From Clostridium thermobutyricum (GTDB taxonomy: Bacteria > Bacillota > Clostridia > Ch29): a stretch of DNA of 64,000 bases. Shown piece by piece: positions 16,755 through 24,979 of the stretch. A model generated the notes under the pieces. It was not told the DNA's origin. It searched no databases and was given only the letters and a program-made list of their open reading frames with translations. The stretch covers positions 1-64,000 of the forward strand of contig JAENYX010000009.1 in assembly GCA_016841565.1 (NCBI GenBank), written 5' to 3'. The position numbers were made by a program, and so were the translations under genes. Each line of letters starts with the position of its first letter. Position 1 is the stretch's first letter.

Positions 16755-17783
16755 TTACATACAGAACCTGCTCCGTATAAATTCCTCTATAGCCCGGGCA
16801 CATTCTTCCAAATCATCGCTTTCCAATCTAAGGTCATAGTCATATTTTTTCTCGGAATGATTATACTTGGGGTCATAATGCTCTTCAAGTAAAATCCTTA
16901 CAATTTCATTATAGTTTTTAGCCTCCAGCAGTGCAAGAAGCGCATCCACCTTCTTTTTTCCCAGTTCACCCTTAAGCCTGTTTATGGAATCCCTTATCTC
17001 CTCCAAAACGTCATCCTTCTGTATGCTTATATATTCATCAACTATTCTTTTTATTCTCTCCTGCAGCGAGCACTCAACCAAAATATGAATCCCTGTTTTC
17101 ATACCGTCCACCAAGAGAATTGGGAGGTATATCCTTCCTACTCTGGGGCTTTCGGACTCCACTATGAAAAAATCCCGGTTAATTGACCTCAGCCTTTCAA
17201 AAAGTAGCGCTTCAAAAGCTTTCTGGTATCTGGCCTGTCCCAGCCCCACCGTACCGAATATTGAACCCCGGCTGTTGGCCATATCCTCCAAATCTACCGC
17301 AGGGAGCCCCCGCACCCGCAGCATTCTAAGCAGCTGGGTCTTGCCTGTCCCTGTATTGCCGTGAATAACCACAACCTCTTTCGACTTGAGCAGCACGTCC
17401 AGGTTGTCAAGGACATGCCTCCTGTATTCCTTATACCCGCCCTCCAGTTGATACACCCTATGTCCCAGTGATGAGAGCAGTTGAACAAGAGAACCGCTGC
17501 GCATGCCCCCCCTTGAACAAAATACAACTATCTCCCTGCCCTTTTCCTCCTCGGCACCTATTTTCTCATATATATCCCTGAGCTTGCCCGATACCACTTC
17601 TATACCCTTCATCTTTGCCTGCTTTCTGCCGGCCTTTTTGTAAAGAGTACCTATTACCGCCCTCTCTTCATCGTCAAACAGAGGTACGTTTACTGCACCG
17701 GGTATTGAGCCTTGCTGGTACTCCCCCGGCGACCGTACGTCAATTATGGCATAGTCCCTGTCATATATCTCATTCACCTTCAT
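16755..17783 (-). CDS. mnmH: tRNA 2-selenouridine synthase
   Basis: 342 residues. The first 130 form a rhodanese domain (YAIIDVRSPGEYQQGSIPGA) with the catalytic Cys in VVFCSRGGMRSG. A P-loop follows (IHGNTGTGKTQLL) and then the MnmH-specific part (AVDLEDMANSRGSIFG, ESESPRVGRIYLP). The enzyme exchanges sulphur for selenium at the wobble uridine of tRNAs for Lys, Glu and Gln, using selenophosphate. Its presence implies that the organism makes selenophosphate (selD elsewhere). The residues up to 342 suggest a full-length gene. Confidence 0.95.
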   Translation of the reverse strand: MKVNEIYDRDYAIIDVRSPGEYQQGSIPGAVNVPLFDDEERAVIGTLYKKAGRKQAKMKGIEVVSGKLRDIYEKIGAEEEKGREIVVFCSRGGMRSGSLVQLLSSLGHRVYQLEGGYKEYRRHVLDNLDVLLKSKEVVVIHGNTGTGKTQLLRMLRVRGLPAVDLEDMANSRGSIFGTVGLGQARYQKAFEALLFERLRSINRDFFIVESESPRVGRIYLPILLVDGMKTGIHILVECSLQERIKRIVDEYISIQKDDVLEEIRDSINRLKGELGKKKVDALLALLEAKNYNEIVRILLEEHYDPKYNHSEKKYDYDLRLESDDLEECARAIEEFIRSRFCM

Positions 17784-17862
17784 GCTTATCGCCTCTTTTT
17801 AAGCCCACATAGTTTAAAGCCCGGCCGTCATCCGGCTGCTCAACAATATTATATCAAAGATT

Positions 17863-19440
17863 CTACAGCTTTATAAAGTTAACTTCGGTAATGCCATCCA
17901 CCTTTTTAACCATATCTATTACATCCTTGGGAACCACCCCGTCTACATTAAGAACCATAAGAGCCTTCCCGCCCTTTGAATTCCTGCTCACCCTCATGGT
18001 AGCTATGTTGATTTTGCTGACACCCATAATGGTGCCTATACATCCTATAACTCCGGGTTTGTCTTCATTCCTGACAAGCAGCATATGGGGAGCCGGCTCC
18101 ATGTCTATTTTGTAACCATTAAGCTCGACTATACGGAGCTCCTTCATACCGAAAAGGGTCCCGGCCATGGAGAAAGCGCCGTGGCCGTTGCTTACCCTGG
18201 CCTCTATCAGGTCGGTATATTCGCTTGCCGCACTGTCCAAGCTCTCCATCACGTCTATGCCCCTGCTTTTGGCCAGCAGTTTGGCGTTGACGTAATTGAC
18301 CCTTTCCTTGACCACCGGTTCAAGCAGCCCTTTGAGATAAGCAAGGGTTAGGAGACCTGTCTTGTGCTCGGCTATTCCGCCGCGATACTTGATTTCCACT
18401 TTGCTTACCGGCCTTTTCTCCAACTGGTAGTACAGCCTGCCCAGCTTTTCAGCCAGCAGCAGGTAAGGCTTCAGGTATTCCATATCCTTGTCGTGCAGGC
18501 TGGGCATGTTAACGGCTCCCGTAACAAACCTTCCCTCCAGAGCATCCAGTACATGCTTTGCTATGTTTATACCTACCTTATTCTGTGCCTCATGGGTATC
18601 GGCTCCCAGATGGGGGGTTACAACTATATTGTCAAGGCCAAACAGCGGATTATCAGGACAGGGCTCCTGTTCAAAAACATCAAGGGCCGCGCTGGCTACC
18701 TTTCCGCTCTTTAGAGCCTTGTACAATGCTTTCTCCTCTATGATGCCGCCCCTGGCACAATTGACCAGCCTGACCCCGTCCTTTATGGTTGCCAGCTGGC
18801 TTTCCCCCAGCATGCCGATGGTCTCTTCGGTCCTGGGCGTATGCACGGTAATTATGTCGGCCCGGATCAGCAGATCCTCCAGTTTTTCCATCTTCTCAAC
18901 CCCGAGTAATTCGAACCTTTCGCCGGGAATATACGGGTCGTATGCTATTACCTTCATATTGAAGGACTGCAGCCTTGAGGACACAAGTGAACCGATCCTG
19001 CCCAAGCCTATTATACCAACCGTTTTTCCGTCCAGTTCGTTTCCCTTGAACCGGCTGCGGTCCCAGTTGCCCGACTTTATATACTGGTTTGCGCTGCATG
19101 TGTTACGGCAGGATGCCAACATCATGCCTATCGTATGCTCGGCAGCCGAAACGGAATTGCTTTCAGGGGTGTTGACCACAACCACTCCCGCCTGGGTAGC
19201 GGCATCCAGATCAATATTGTCTATACCGTTGCCTGCCCTGCCTACAACCTTTAAGTTTTTTGCCGCCTTAAGCAGCTGGCTGTCCACTAAAGTGGCGCTT
19301 CGTACAACAATACCATGATATCCCTTTATTATTTCCAGCAGCTCATCCCTGCCAATCTTAAGCCTGACATCCACCTCCGCTTTTTTTCCAAGCATATCTA
19401 TTCCGCTCTGTGCTATGCTCTCAGTTACTAGTACCCTCAT
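17863..19440 (-). CDS. serA: D-3-phosphoglycerate dehydrogenase
   Basis: 525 residues, the long form: a 2-hydroxyacid dehydrogenase core with NAD-binding GKTVGIIGLGRIGSLVSSRL, the catalytic Arg/Glu/His motifs NCARGGIIEEKALY and VVTPHLGADTHEAQ, then the intervening ASB domain, and a C-terminal ACT domain (ADVMLLVRNEDKPGVIGCIG region) for serine feedback. It makes 3-phosphohydroxypyruvate from 3-phosphoglycerate. The gene overlaps the aminotransferase by four bases, and both are under a serine T-box. Confidence 0.97.
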   Translation of the reverse strand: MRVLVTESIAQSGIDMLGKKAEVDVRLKIGRDELLEIIKGYHGIVVRSATLVDSQLLKAAKNLKVVGRAGNGIDNIDLDAATQAGVVVVNTPESNSVSAAEHTIGMMLASCRNTCSANQYIKSGNWDRSRFKGNELDGKTVGIIGLGRIGSLVSSRLQSFNMKVIAYDPYIPGERFELLGVEKMEKLEDLLIRADIITVHTPRTEETIGMLGESQLATIKDGVRLVNCARGGIIEEKALYKALKSGKVASAALDVFEQEPCPDNPLFGLDNIVVTPHLGADTHEAQNKVGINIAKHVLDALEGRFVTGAVNMPSLHDKDMEYLKPYLLLAEKLGRLYYQLEKRPVSKVEIKYRGGIAEHKTGLLTLAYLKGLLEPVVKERVNYVNAKLLAKSRGIDVMESLDSAASEYTDLIEARVSNGHGAFSMAGTLFGMKELRIVELNGYKIDMEPAPHMLLVRNEDKPGVIGCIGTIMGVSKINIATMRVSRNSKGGKALMVLNVDGVVPKDVIDMVKKVDGITEVNFIKL

Positions 19441-20591
19441 TTTGCCATACCCCCTGTATGAATTATTTTTTTTGCTGCCGCGTATGCCGCTCCCCTGTTA
19501 ACCGGCCGGCCCAAGCCCGCAAGAGTCTCCTCAAGAGCCTGGAGGGTGTCCAAAACATCATCTTCGGATATATATCCCATATGGGCTATTCTGATTATCT
19601 TACCCTTAAGACTCCTGTTTCCCCCGGCTATTACTATGCCAAAATCCTTTTCCATGTGTTGTAAAATGTCTTCTCCGCTTACACCCCCGGGCACCTTAAC
19701 CGCTGTCAGGGTGTCGGATGCACTGCATTCTTCTGCAAACAGCTCCAGTCCCATGGCCCTGACCCCAGCCCGGGCCATATCCCCCATCCTCTTATGCCTT
19801 TGCCAGACGTTTTCCAGCCCCTGCTCCTGTATTATCAAAACAGCCTGAAGAGAAGCCGTCACCAGGTTTACCGCAGGGGTAAATGGATGCTGAGGCGGTT
19901 GTTTTTCCAAAAATTCAATAGCTTTGCACAAATCCCAATAGTGACGGCGGGATTTATTGTTCCTCCGGGCGGCTTCCATTGCCCTGGGGCTTACCGAAAG
20001 AAAGGTAAGTCCCGGAGGACACATGAGTGCCTTTTGGGAAGATGTAATCACAACGTCTATACCCCATTCCTCAGGCCTGACCTCCATGCCGCCCAGAGAA
20101 CTGACTGCATCTACTATGAATAAGATATTCCTTTCCTTAAGAGCTTTGCCTATTGATGCTATATGGCTGCAGGCAGCAGTTGAGGTCTCGTTGTGGGTAA
20201 CTATAACGCCCTTTATGTCTTGATTAAGTCTGGGCAAGATATCCCCGGCACCAACACCCTTTCCCCACGGTACCTCCAGCTTCTCCACCTCCAGCTCCAT
20301 GGAGCGGCATATATCATAAAACCTATCCCCGAACACGCCGGCAGAAACAAGAAGTACCCTGTCCCCCGGACAGAAACAGTTGACAACGGCGGCTTCCATT
20401 CCTCCCGTACCCGAAGCTGTAAGAGTAACCACCGGATACCGGGTTGCAAAAACGTATTTGAGGCCGCTGCTAAGCCTGCTTAGCACCTCGGCATATTCCT
20501 TTGTCCTGTGGTGCAGAACCTGCTGCCCCAGAGCCTCTATTACCCGGGGAGGCAGAGGGGTAGGTCCCGGTGTCATTAATCTTTTCTTCAT
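19437..20591 (-). CDS. Class V aminotransferase (AGXT/serine-pyruvate type), probably the phosphoserine aminotransferase step
   Basis: 384 residues with the alanine-glyoxylate/serine-pyruvate aminotransferase pattern: MTPGPTPLPPRVIEA, TASGTGGMEAAVVN, HNETSTAACSHI, VDAVSSLGGMEV and the PLP lysine in TSSQKALMCPPG. It shares a four-base overlap with serA and lies behind a T-box with a serine specifier. In Clostridia this arrangement suggests that it converts phosphohydroxypyruvate to phosphoserine in place of SerC; that role is inference. Confidence 0.9.
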   Translation of the reverse strand: MKKRLMTPGPTPLPPRVIEALGQQVLHHRTKEYAEVLSRLSSGLKYVFATRYPVVTLTASGTGGMEAAVVNCFCPGDRVLLVSAGVFGDRFYDICRSMELEVEKLEVPWGKGVGAGDILPRLNQDIKGVIVTHNETSTAACSHIASIGKALKERNILFIVDAVSSLGGMEVRPEEWGIDVVITSSQKALMCPPGLTFLSVSPRAMEAARRNNKSRRHYWDLCKAIEFLEKQPPQHPFTPAVNLVTASLQAVLIIQEQGLENVWQRHKRMGDMARAGVRAMGLELFAEECSASDTLTAVKVPGGVSGEDILQHMEKDFGIVIAGGNRSLKGKIIRIAHMGYISEDDVLDTLQALEETLAGLGRPVNRGAAYAAAKKIIHTGGMAK

Positions 20592-20666
20592 TTGTATATA
20601 CCTCCTTTATGTATTGCGATATTTACCATTCCAATGGGAAGTGAGATGTGTCCCCTTTCCTTAAAC

Positions 20667-20909
20667 CAAAAAACCCCGTCCTCAATAGGACGGGGGCAAC
20701 TACCCACGTGGTACCACCTAATTTAAAAAATCTTTGGTAATCTCACAACTTTTAACGGAGTCAACCGTCAGAGACTACTCAATTTTCACCTCTAAAGCTC
20801 CGGGACGGATTCCGCCAAAGCCGCATACCGGTTTACACCTGCCACCGGCTCTCTTCAAATAAGCTTATGCGTACTATTTCCCCTCATTGCCTCTGTCAAA
20901 TGATAATTA
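20667..20909 (-). promoter_or_regulatory. T-box leader, serine type, with terminator
   Basis: On the minus strand the conserved T-box AGGTGGTACCACG is followed by a GC-rich terminator (CCCCGTCC ... GGACGGGG, T-run) at 20697-20667. Upstream, the stem I part carries GAATCC with the specifier TCC (20809-20807), a serine codon, in the usual context before CCGGAGC. Uncharged tRNA-Ser should keep the aminotransferase-serA operon on. Confidence 0.93.
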
Positions 20910-20915
20910 AAGACT

Positions 20916-20944
20916 ATTATGCAGCATATACAAATAATTGTCAA
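20916..20944 (-). promoter_or_regulatory. Promoter of the serine operon
   Basis: TTGACA (20944-20939), 17-base spacer, CATAAT (20921-20916) on the minus strand, placing the transcript start just before the T-box. Confidence 0.8.
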
Positions 20945-20979
20945 GGACAATTATTGGAAAACGCTTTTGCCGCTGCAAT

Positions 20980-21010
20980 AAATAAAGAGCCCCGGTTGTT
21001 CCGGAACTCC
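20980..21010 (-). terminator. Terminator of the M23 peptidase gene
   Basis: GAGTTCCGG and CCGGGGCTC form a nine-pair stem with two G-U pairs and loop AACAA, followed by TTTATTTATT on the minus strand, about 35 bases after the stop at 21042. Confidence 0.75.
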
Positions 21011-21041
21011 GTACTCCTCAGATTATGTACCCGTTACCGTG

Positions 21042-22031
21042 TTACGAATCGCTGTTTACAAATTTGATTGGGTCCACTGCCCTTCCGTTCAATTCCACCT
21101 CGAAGTGAACGTGAGGACCGGTACTAACTCCGGTGCTCCCTACCCTGGCAATTATCTGCCCCTTATATACCTTGTCCCCTGTCTTCACCAGGTTGACACT
21201 GTTGTGGGCATAACGGGTCACTATGCCGTATCCGTGACTTACTACCACTATATTACCGTACCCGCTCTTTCTTCCCGAGAATGTTACAACTCCCTTTCCC
21301 GGCACCCTTATGGCTGTACCCGACTTGGTAGCTATATCAACGGCTTCGTGGAAGTCGTATGATTTTGTAAATGGATGTTTTCTTCCCCCGAATCTGGAAG
21401 TGATTGTCCCCGAAACCGGAAGAAAGGAAGGTCTGGCTTCCAGATATGCCAGCCTGGCATCCACATCCGATAAAAGCTTATCCATTTCTTTCTGCTGAAT
21501 ATCCATCTGGCTGGATAATACCTGTACCGAATCATCCAGATTGTTTACCGAACTCATCATTACGGTTGGAGTCATCCGGGTTTCAGCAAGCTCGGCGTTC
21601 TCCATCCCGGACAGCCTGTTTATAACACCGCCCCTTGACGCCACCAGCGTACCCTGGAATTCCTCCAGTCTCTTATGGCTTTGGCTCTTGAGACCCACCA
21701 TGCTTCTGACTTCACCGTCAAACTCTATAAGGTTCTCCATCTTTTCTTTTACCTTATCGCTATAATTATAAAGGCCGGCTATCTCTGTGCTCTGCCTCTC
21801 ATTATCATTTTCCAGGTATTCAATCCTGCCCAAGGCCGTCTGATGGTTTTTGTCCAAATACAAGTAACCCGTTGACAGGGCAATACTGTACGAAAGAAAC
21901 ATGGCTGTGAACAATGCGGTTGATTTCAGGAATGCCTTGCTTATACGTACCTTTTTCACTTCTTCATCGGGACCAGAAATCAACACAACGGTTATGTGGC
22001 TCTCTTGTGTCTTAGTAAACGCTTTTTTCAT
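21042..22031 (-). CDS. Membrane-anchored M23-family peptidoglycan endopeptidase
   Basis: About 329 residues from ATG 22031, which has GGAGGTAAAA before it. One membrane segment near residues 40-60 (FLKSTALFTAMFLSYSIALS), a long coiled coil (60-200) and a C-terminal LytM/M23 domain with SRFGGRKHPFTKSYDFHEAVDI and GPHVHFEVELNG, which hold the zinc-binding His and Asp-type positions. It cuts or binds peptide cross-links outside the membrane. The last gene on the host side before the prophage. Confidence 0.92.
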   Translation of the reverse strand: MKKAFTKTQESHITVVLISGPDEEVKKVRISKAFLKSTALFTAMFLSYSIALSTGYLYLDKNHQTALGRIEYLENDNERQSTEIAGLYNYSDKVKEKMENLIEFDGEVRSMVGLKSQSHKRLEEFQGTLVASRGGVINRLSGMENAELAETRMTPTVMMSSVNNLDDSVQVLSSQMDIQQKEMDKLLSDVDARLAYLEARPSFLPVSGTITSRFGGRKHPFTKSYDFHEAVDIATKSGTAIRVPGKGVVTFSGRKSGYGNIVVVSHGYGIVTRYAHNSVNLVKTGDKVYKGQIIARVGSTGVSTGPHVHFEVELNGRAVDPIKFVNSDS

Positions 22032-22147
22032 TTTTACCTCCGAAAATGAAATGAGTAAATCATGAAAATGTTCCACATATTAGATTAGACAAAAAAACAA
22101 AAAATCCTCTAGAAAAATTTGTAATTTTTAAAAAAATATTAAAAAAT

Positions 22148-22184
22148 ATTAAAAAAAATAAAACTGCTCCATTAAGCAGCTTTA
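22148..22184 (-). terminator. Terminator after tRNA-Val (host copy)
   Basis: Minus strand: AAAGCTGCT, loop TAATGG, AGCAGTTTTATTTTTTTT. Closes the left tRNA-Val gene. Confidence 0.75.
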
Positions 22185-22186
22185 TT

Positions 22187-22264
22187 TGGTGGGGCGAACA
22201 GGGATCGAACCTGCGAAACCTCTACCATGTCAAGGTAGCGCTCTCCCAACTGAGCTATCGCCCC
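22187..22264 (-). tRNA. tRNA-Val(GAC), left copy
   Basis: Acceptor GGGGCGA/TCGCCCC with encoded ACCA, anticodon arm CTACC-TTGACAT-GGTAG giving GAC. Identical to the copy at 59801-59878. It lies wholly inside the 138-bp att repeat. Confidence 0.95.
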
Positions 22265-22269
22265 GAATA

Positions 22270-22324
22270 TGGAGCGGGTAACGGGGATCGAACCCGCACT
22301 TCCGGCTTGGGAAGCCGGTGCTCT
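22270..22324 (-). pseudogene. tRNA-Gly 3' fragment at attL
   Basis: Fifty-five bases of tRNA-Gly(CCC): CCA end, T-arm and anticodon arm. The 5' part (D-arm and 5' acceptor strand) is missing because it lies beyond the right end of the prophage at 59939-59957. Confidence 0.9.
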
Positions 22325-22420
22325 ATATAATACGCCTCAAACCCCCATAAATGCTAGGTTTGTGTTCTAAATACCCCTTTCAAGTACCTCGGCCACCCAT
22401 AAAAAAGGAGGTTTTTTCGG

Positions 22421-23359
22421 GTGGTTAAGTTAACAAAAATCACTCCGCAGATTGAAGATAATTGGCTTGAAATAATGGATAATTTTATCCTATATAAACA
22501 AGCCCAGGGTTTGGCTGACAGAACTATTGAAGATTACGAATACCATATTTCTTTATTCTTTAAAAAGTATTCGGAACCAATCAACTATGATGAGCTTGAA
22601 AAAAATGTTTTACGGTATTTTGCTGAAAGCTCTAAACTTGCTACCGGCACTTTTAATATTCGCCGTAAGAACCTTAATACATTCTTTAACTGGTGTGTTC
22701 AGGAAGGAATAATACCGGCTAACCCTATACGCCATATTAAAATGAAAAAGACAGAAGGCAGAATAAGGCCCATATCCCCGGAAGATTTAAAGAAGCTGTT
22801 AGAAAAGCCCAATAAGAAGACTTATGTCGGCTTCAGGGATTATACTCTTATCCTGTTATCCCTTGATACCGGTATCCGCCCATCAGAAGCCCTATCGCTT
22901 GTTGAAAGCGACATAAACGTCAGAGCCGGTGAAGTCTTTATCAGGCCAGAGATTGCAAAAACAGGGACATCCAGAACACTTCCGGTATCCAAGGAAGCTA
23001 TTACTTCCATGGCTAGGCTTGTAAGCATTAATAAGAAAACCTGGGACACTGATTTTGTTTTCTGTACTTGCGAAGGCCAACAAATGTCAATAAGTGCATG
23101 GAAACAAAGAATGACGTACTATAGTAAAAAGATAAAAACTCCTATCAGTGCATACGACCTACGACACGCCTTTGCTATCCTCTACCTGCGTAATGGCGGA
23201 GACGCTTTTTCTCTGCAGCGGATAATGGGCCATACTGATATGGAGATGACTAAATACTACCTGAAATTTTCGCAGTCAGATTTGCAGAATGCCCATGCCG
23301 GGGCAAGTCCGATTAAGTCGCTGTTGGGTAGAAGGAAGAAGATTGTTAAGTTGAAGTGA
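22421..23359 (+). CDS. int: Phage integrase, tyrosine recombinase
   Basis: 312 residues from GTG 22421, with AGGAGG nine bases upstream. N-terminal SAM-like core-binding domain (about 15-105), then the catalytic domain: Arg in DTGIRPSEALSL, AYDLRHAFA (the usual HxxR with Tyr in the His position), LGHTD-like IMGHTDMEMTKYYLKF with His and the nucleophile Tyr. It should recombine the tRNA-Gly/tRNA-Val att sites. Transcribed opposite to most of the prophage but in line, after circularisation, with the repressor, TPR and ImmA genes. Confidence 0.95.
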   Translation: MVKLTKITPQIEDNWLEIMDNFILYKQAQGLADRTIEDYEYHISLFFKKYSEPINYDELEKNVLRYFAESSKLATGTFNIRRKNLNTFFNWCVQEGIIPANPIRHIKMKKTEGRIRPISPEDLKKLLEKPNKKTYVGFRDYTLILLSLDTGIRPSEALSLVESDINVRAGEVFIRPEIAKTGTSRTLPVSKEAITSMARLVSINKKTWDTDFVFCTCEGQQMSISAWKQRMTYYSKKIKTPISAYDLRHAFAILYLRNGGDAFSLQRIMGHTDMEMTKYYLKFSQSDLQNAHAGASPIKSLLGRRKKIVKLK

Positions 23360-23383
23360 ATCGTTATTCAGAGCATTTTGTTA

Positions 23384-23436
23384 GACCCTTCCTTGATGTA
23401 GTATCTAGTTCTTGCCAAGGAAGGGTCACTTTTTAT
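23384..23436 (+). terminator. Terminator of the integrase gene
   Basis: GACCCTTCCTTG and CAAGGAAGGGTC form a 12-bp perfect stem with a 20-base loop, followed by ACTTTTTATA. Confidence 0.85.
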
Positions 23437-23483
23437 AAAAGGCAAAGGTTTACCAGAATTTTATTAATAAATTATTGTGCTGC

Positions 23484-24977
23484 TTATGAATCTGCATCAA
23501 ACCTAATGCCGGTACCAATTGGTATATCGTTTATAATATTATCGATTGTTTTATCAAGTATTTTTTTTAATAGTTTAGCCGTTCTATCAAGCTCATATAT
23601 ACCGGCTGTTTCATTGTAAGCATTGTCAACTTCTAGAAAACTATCCAAATTACACTCTTCTATATGATATTCTTTGGCTGGATTATGGTATAATAAGGAT
23701 ATCTCTTTTTGCTTTGGTTTCGGAAATAAAGGGGTTTCAATTAAGTGGAAATAGGATGGAGCACAATGGCCTCCAGAGCCACCAACACCAATATAATCAA
23801 TCATCCCTTTTTCCCTAAAGTATGCTAAAAAGCATCTTACAAATATACTTTCAGTTAAATCATTATTTTTATTGATTATTCTTATTCCATGATAGTTTGT
23901 CGCTATATTATTTGCTTCTTCGCACACTACGAATGTACGGCCTTTTCCAAATCCTTCTCCGCCGAAAATAATGTCACCTTGTTTGATAGTTTTTAGTTTT
24001 GATGGCGTTCCTATATAAGTTGTTTTATCCACTGTCCCATATTTACTTATATTTGTAGGTAGTACTAATTCATAAAAACCCTTTATAAATACTTCGCTAT
24101 CGATTCTTGTTTTAATATTGTTTTTCTCTAATGATGTGCCTCTTTCCCAGTCAAAACCTCTTGATATTAAATCTATGCTACCATGAAAATAGTTTCTAAC
24201 TAAAAAATCATAATATTTAAAATTAATATTATATAAACCCGTATCAAGACGTTGTTTGTTTTGTAATTCATTAATATCTGGATAATTGTATTTAAAACTA
24301 TTTGGTTTCTGATTATTAGTTAACTCATTATTTATCTTTTCTAGAATCTTTTCATGCCGTTCCCTTATTAGTTTTAACTTATTAAAATAAGCTTTAACTA
24401 ACAAGGTAATAAACCTTACCACTTTGTTGTCATTTGGTATAGGTATATAAACATAGTTCATAGAATTTTTGTCCAAACGAGGATACATGCCCCTATTCTG
24501 AAATCCCAAAATCTGTTCAATAAAGAACCTTGTTTTAAGTACAGCAAATAAATATTCTTTGGTTATCGTCTTATCAACTTCTCTTAGAACCATAATTGCT
24601 GGTGAACATACCATATCAATTAAATCGTCTGTTACTAGACCAACACCGCCTCTATATGTTCTAACAGTAGAAATTAAAATATCACCATTTTGTATTTTTT
24701 TAGGATTTTTATTTGGTAAGAAATACCCAGAAACCCTGCTGCCTTCAACAAAACCTGTATTAACGTCTATATCTCCTATTTCAGTATACTTATATACCCT
24801 GTGCGTTTTTACTTTTGTCTTACTATCTGATTTCTCAACCAAGTCCTTTAATGTTTTATACTTAACATTTTTGTTTGGATAGAATCTTGAATATTTCGAG
24901 GGAGCAAGGCAATAACTATTTTCTTCTATTTGATTAATAGTTACGATTTGTGGTACCCGTATATATTTATAGCCCAT
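23484..24977 (-). CDS. Type I-like specificity (S) subunit
   Basis: 497 residues with two target-recognition halves, each followed by a coiled-coil stretch (about 195-225 FITLLVKAYFNKLKLIRERH and the C-terminal ELDRTAKLLKKILDKTIDNI). TRD-like motifs are IQNGDILISTVRTYRGGVGL in the first half and IKQGDIIFGGEGFGKGRTFV in the second. It is the DNA-recognition partner of the fused nuclease-methylase immediately upstream (2-base gap). Base composition is clearly more AT-rich than in the phage structural genes. Confidence 0.85.
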   Translation of the reverse strand: MGYKYIRVPQIVTINQIEENSYCLAPSKYSRFYPNKNVKYKTLKDLVEKSDSKTKVKTHRVYKYTEIGDIDVNTGFVEGSRVSGYFLPNKNPKKIQNGDILISTVRTYRGGVGLVTDDLIDMVCSPAIMVLREVDKTITKEYLFAVLKTRFFIEQILGFQNRGMYPRLDKNSMNYVYIPIPNDNKVVRFITLLVKAYFNKLKLIRERHEKILEKINNELTNNQKPNSFKYNYPDINELQNKQRLDTGLYNINFKYYDFLVRNYFHGSIDLISRGFDWERGTSLEKNNIKTRIDSEVFIKGFYELVLPTNISKYGTVDKTTYIGTPSKLKTIKQGDIIFGGEGFGKGRTFVVCEEANNIATNYHGIRIINKNNDLTESIFVRCFLAYFREKGMIDYIGVGGSGGHCAPSYFHLIETPLFPKPKQKEISLLYHNPAKEYHIEECNLDSFLEVDNAYNETAGIYELDRTAKLLKKILDKTIDNIINDIPIGTGIRFDADS

Positions 24978-24979
24978 AA

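Larger units (their letters stand above)
22187..22324. repeat. attL: 138-bp direct repeat, left copy
   Basis: Bases 22187-22324 are identical to 59801-59938. The repeat spans all of tRNA-Val, the spacer and the tRNA-Gly 3' part up to the D-arm side of the anticodon stem. To the right of it the sequence is phage (ATATAATACGCC). Confidence 0.95.
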
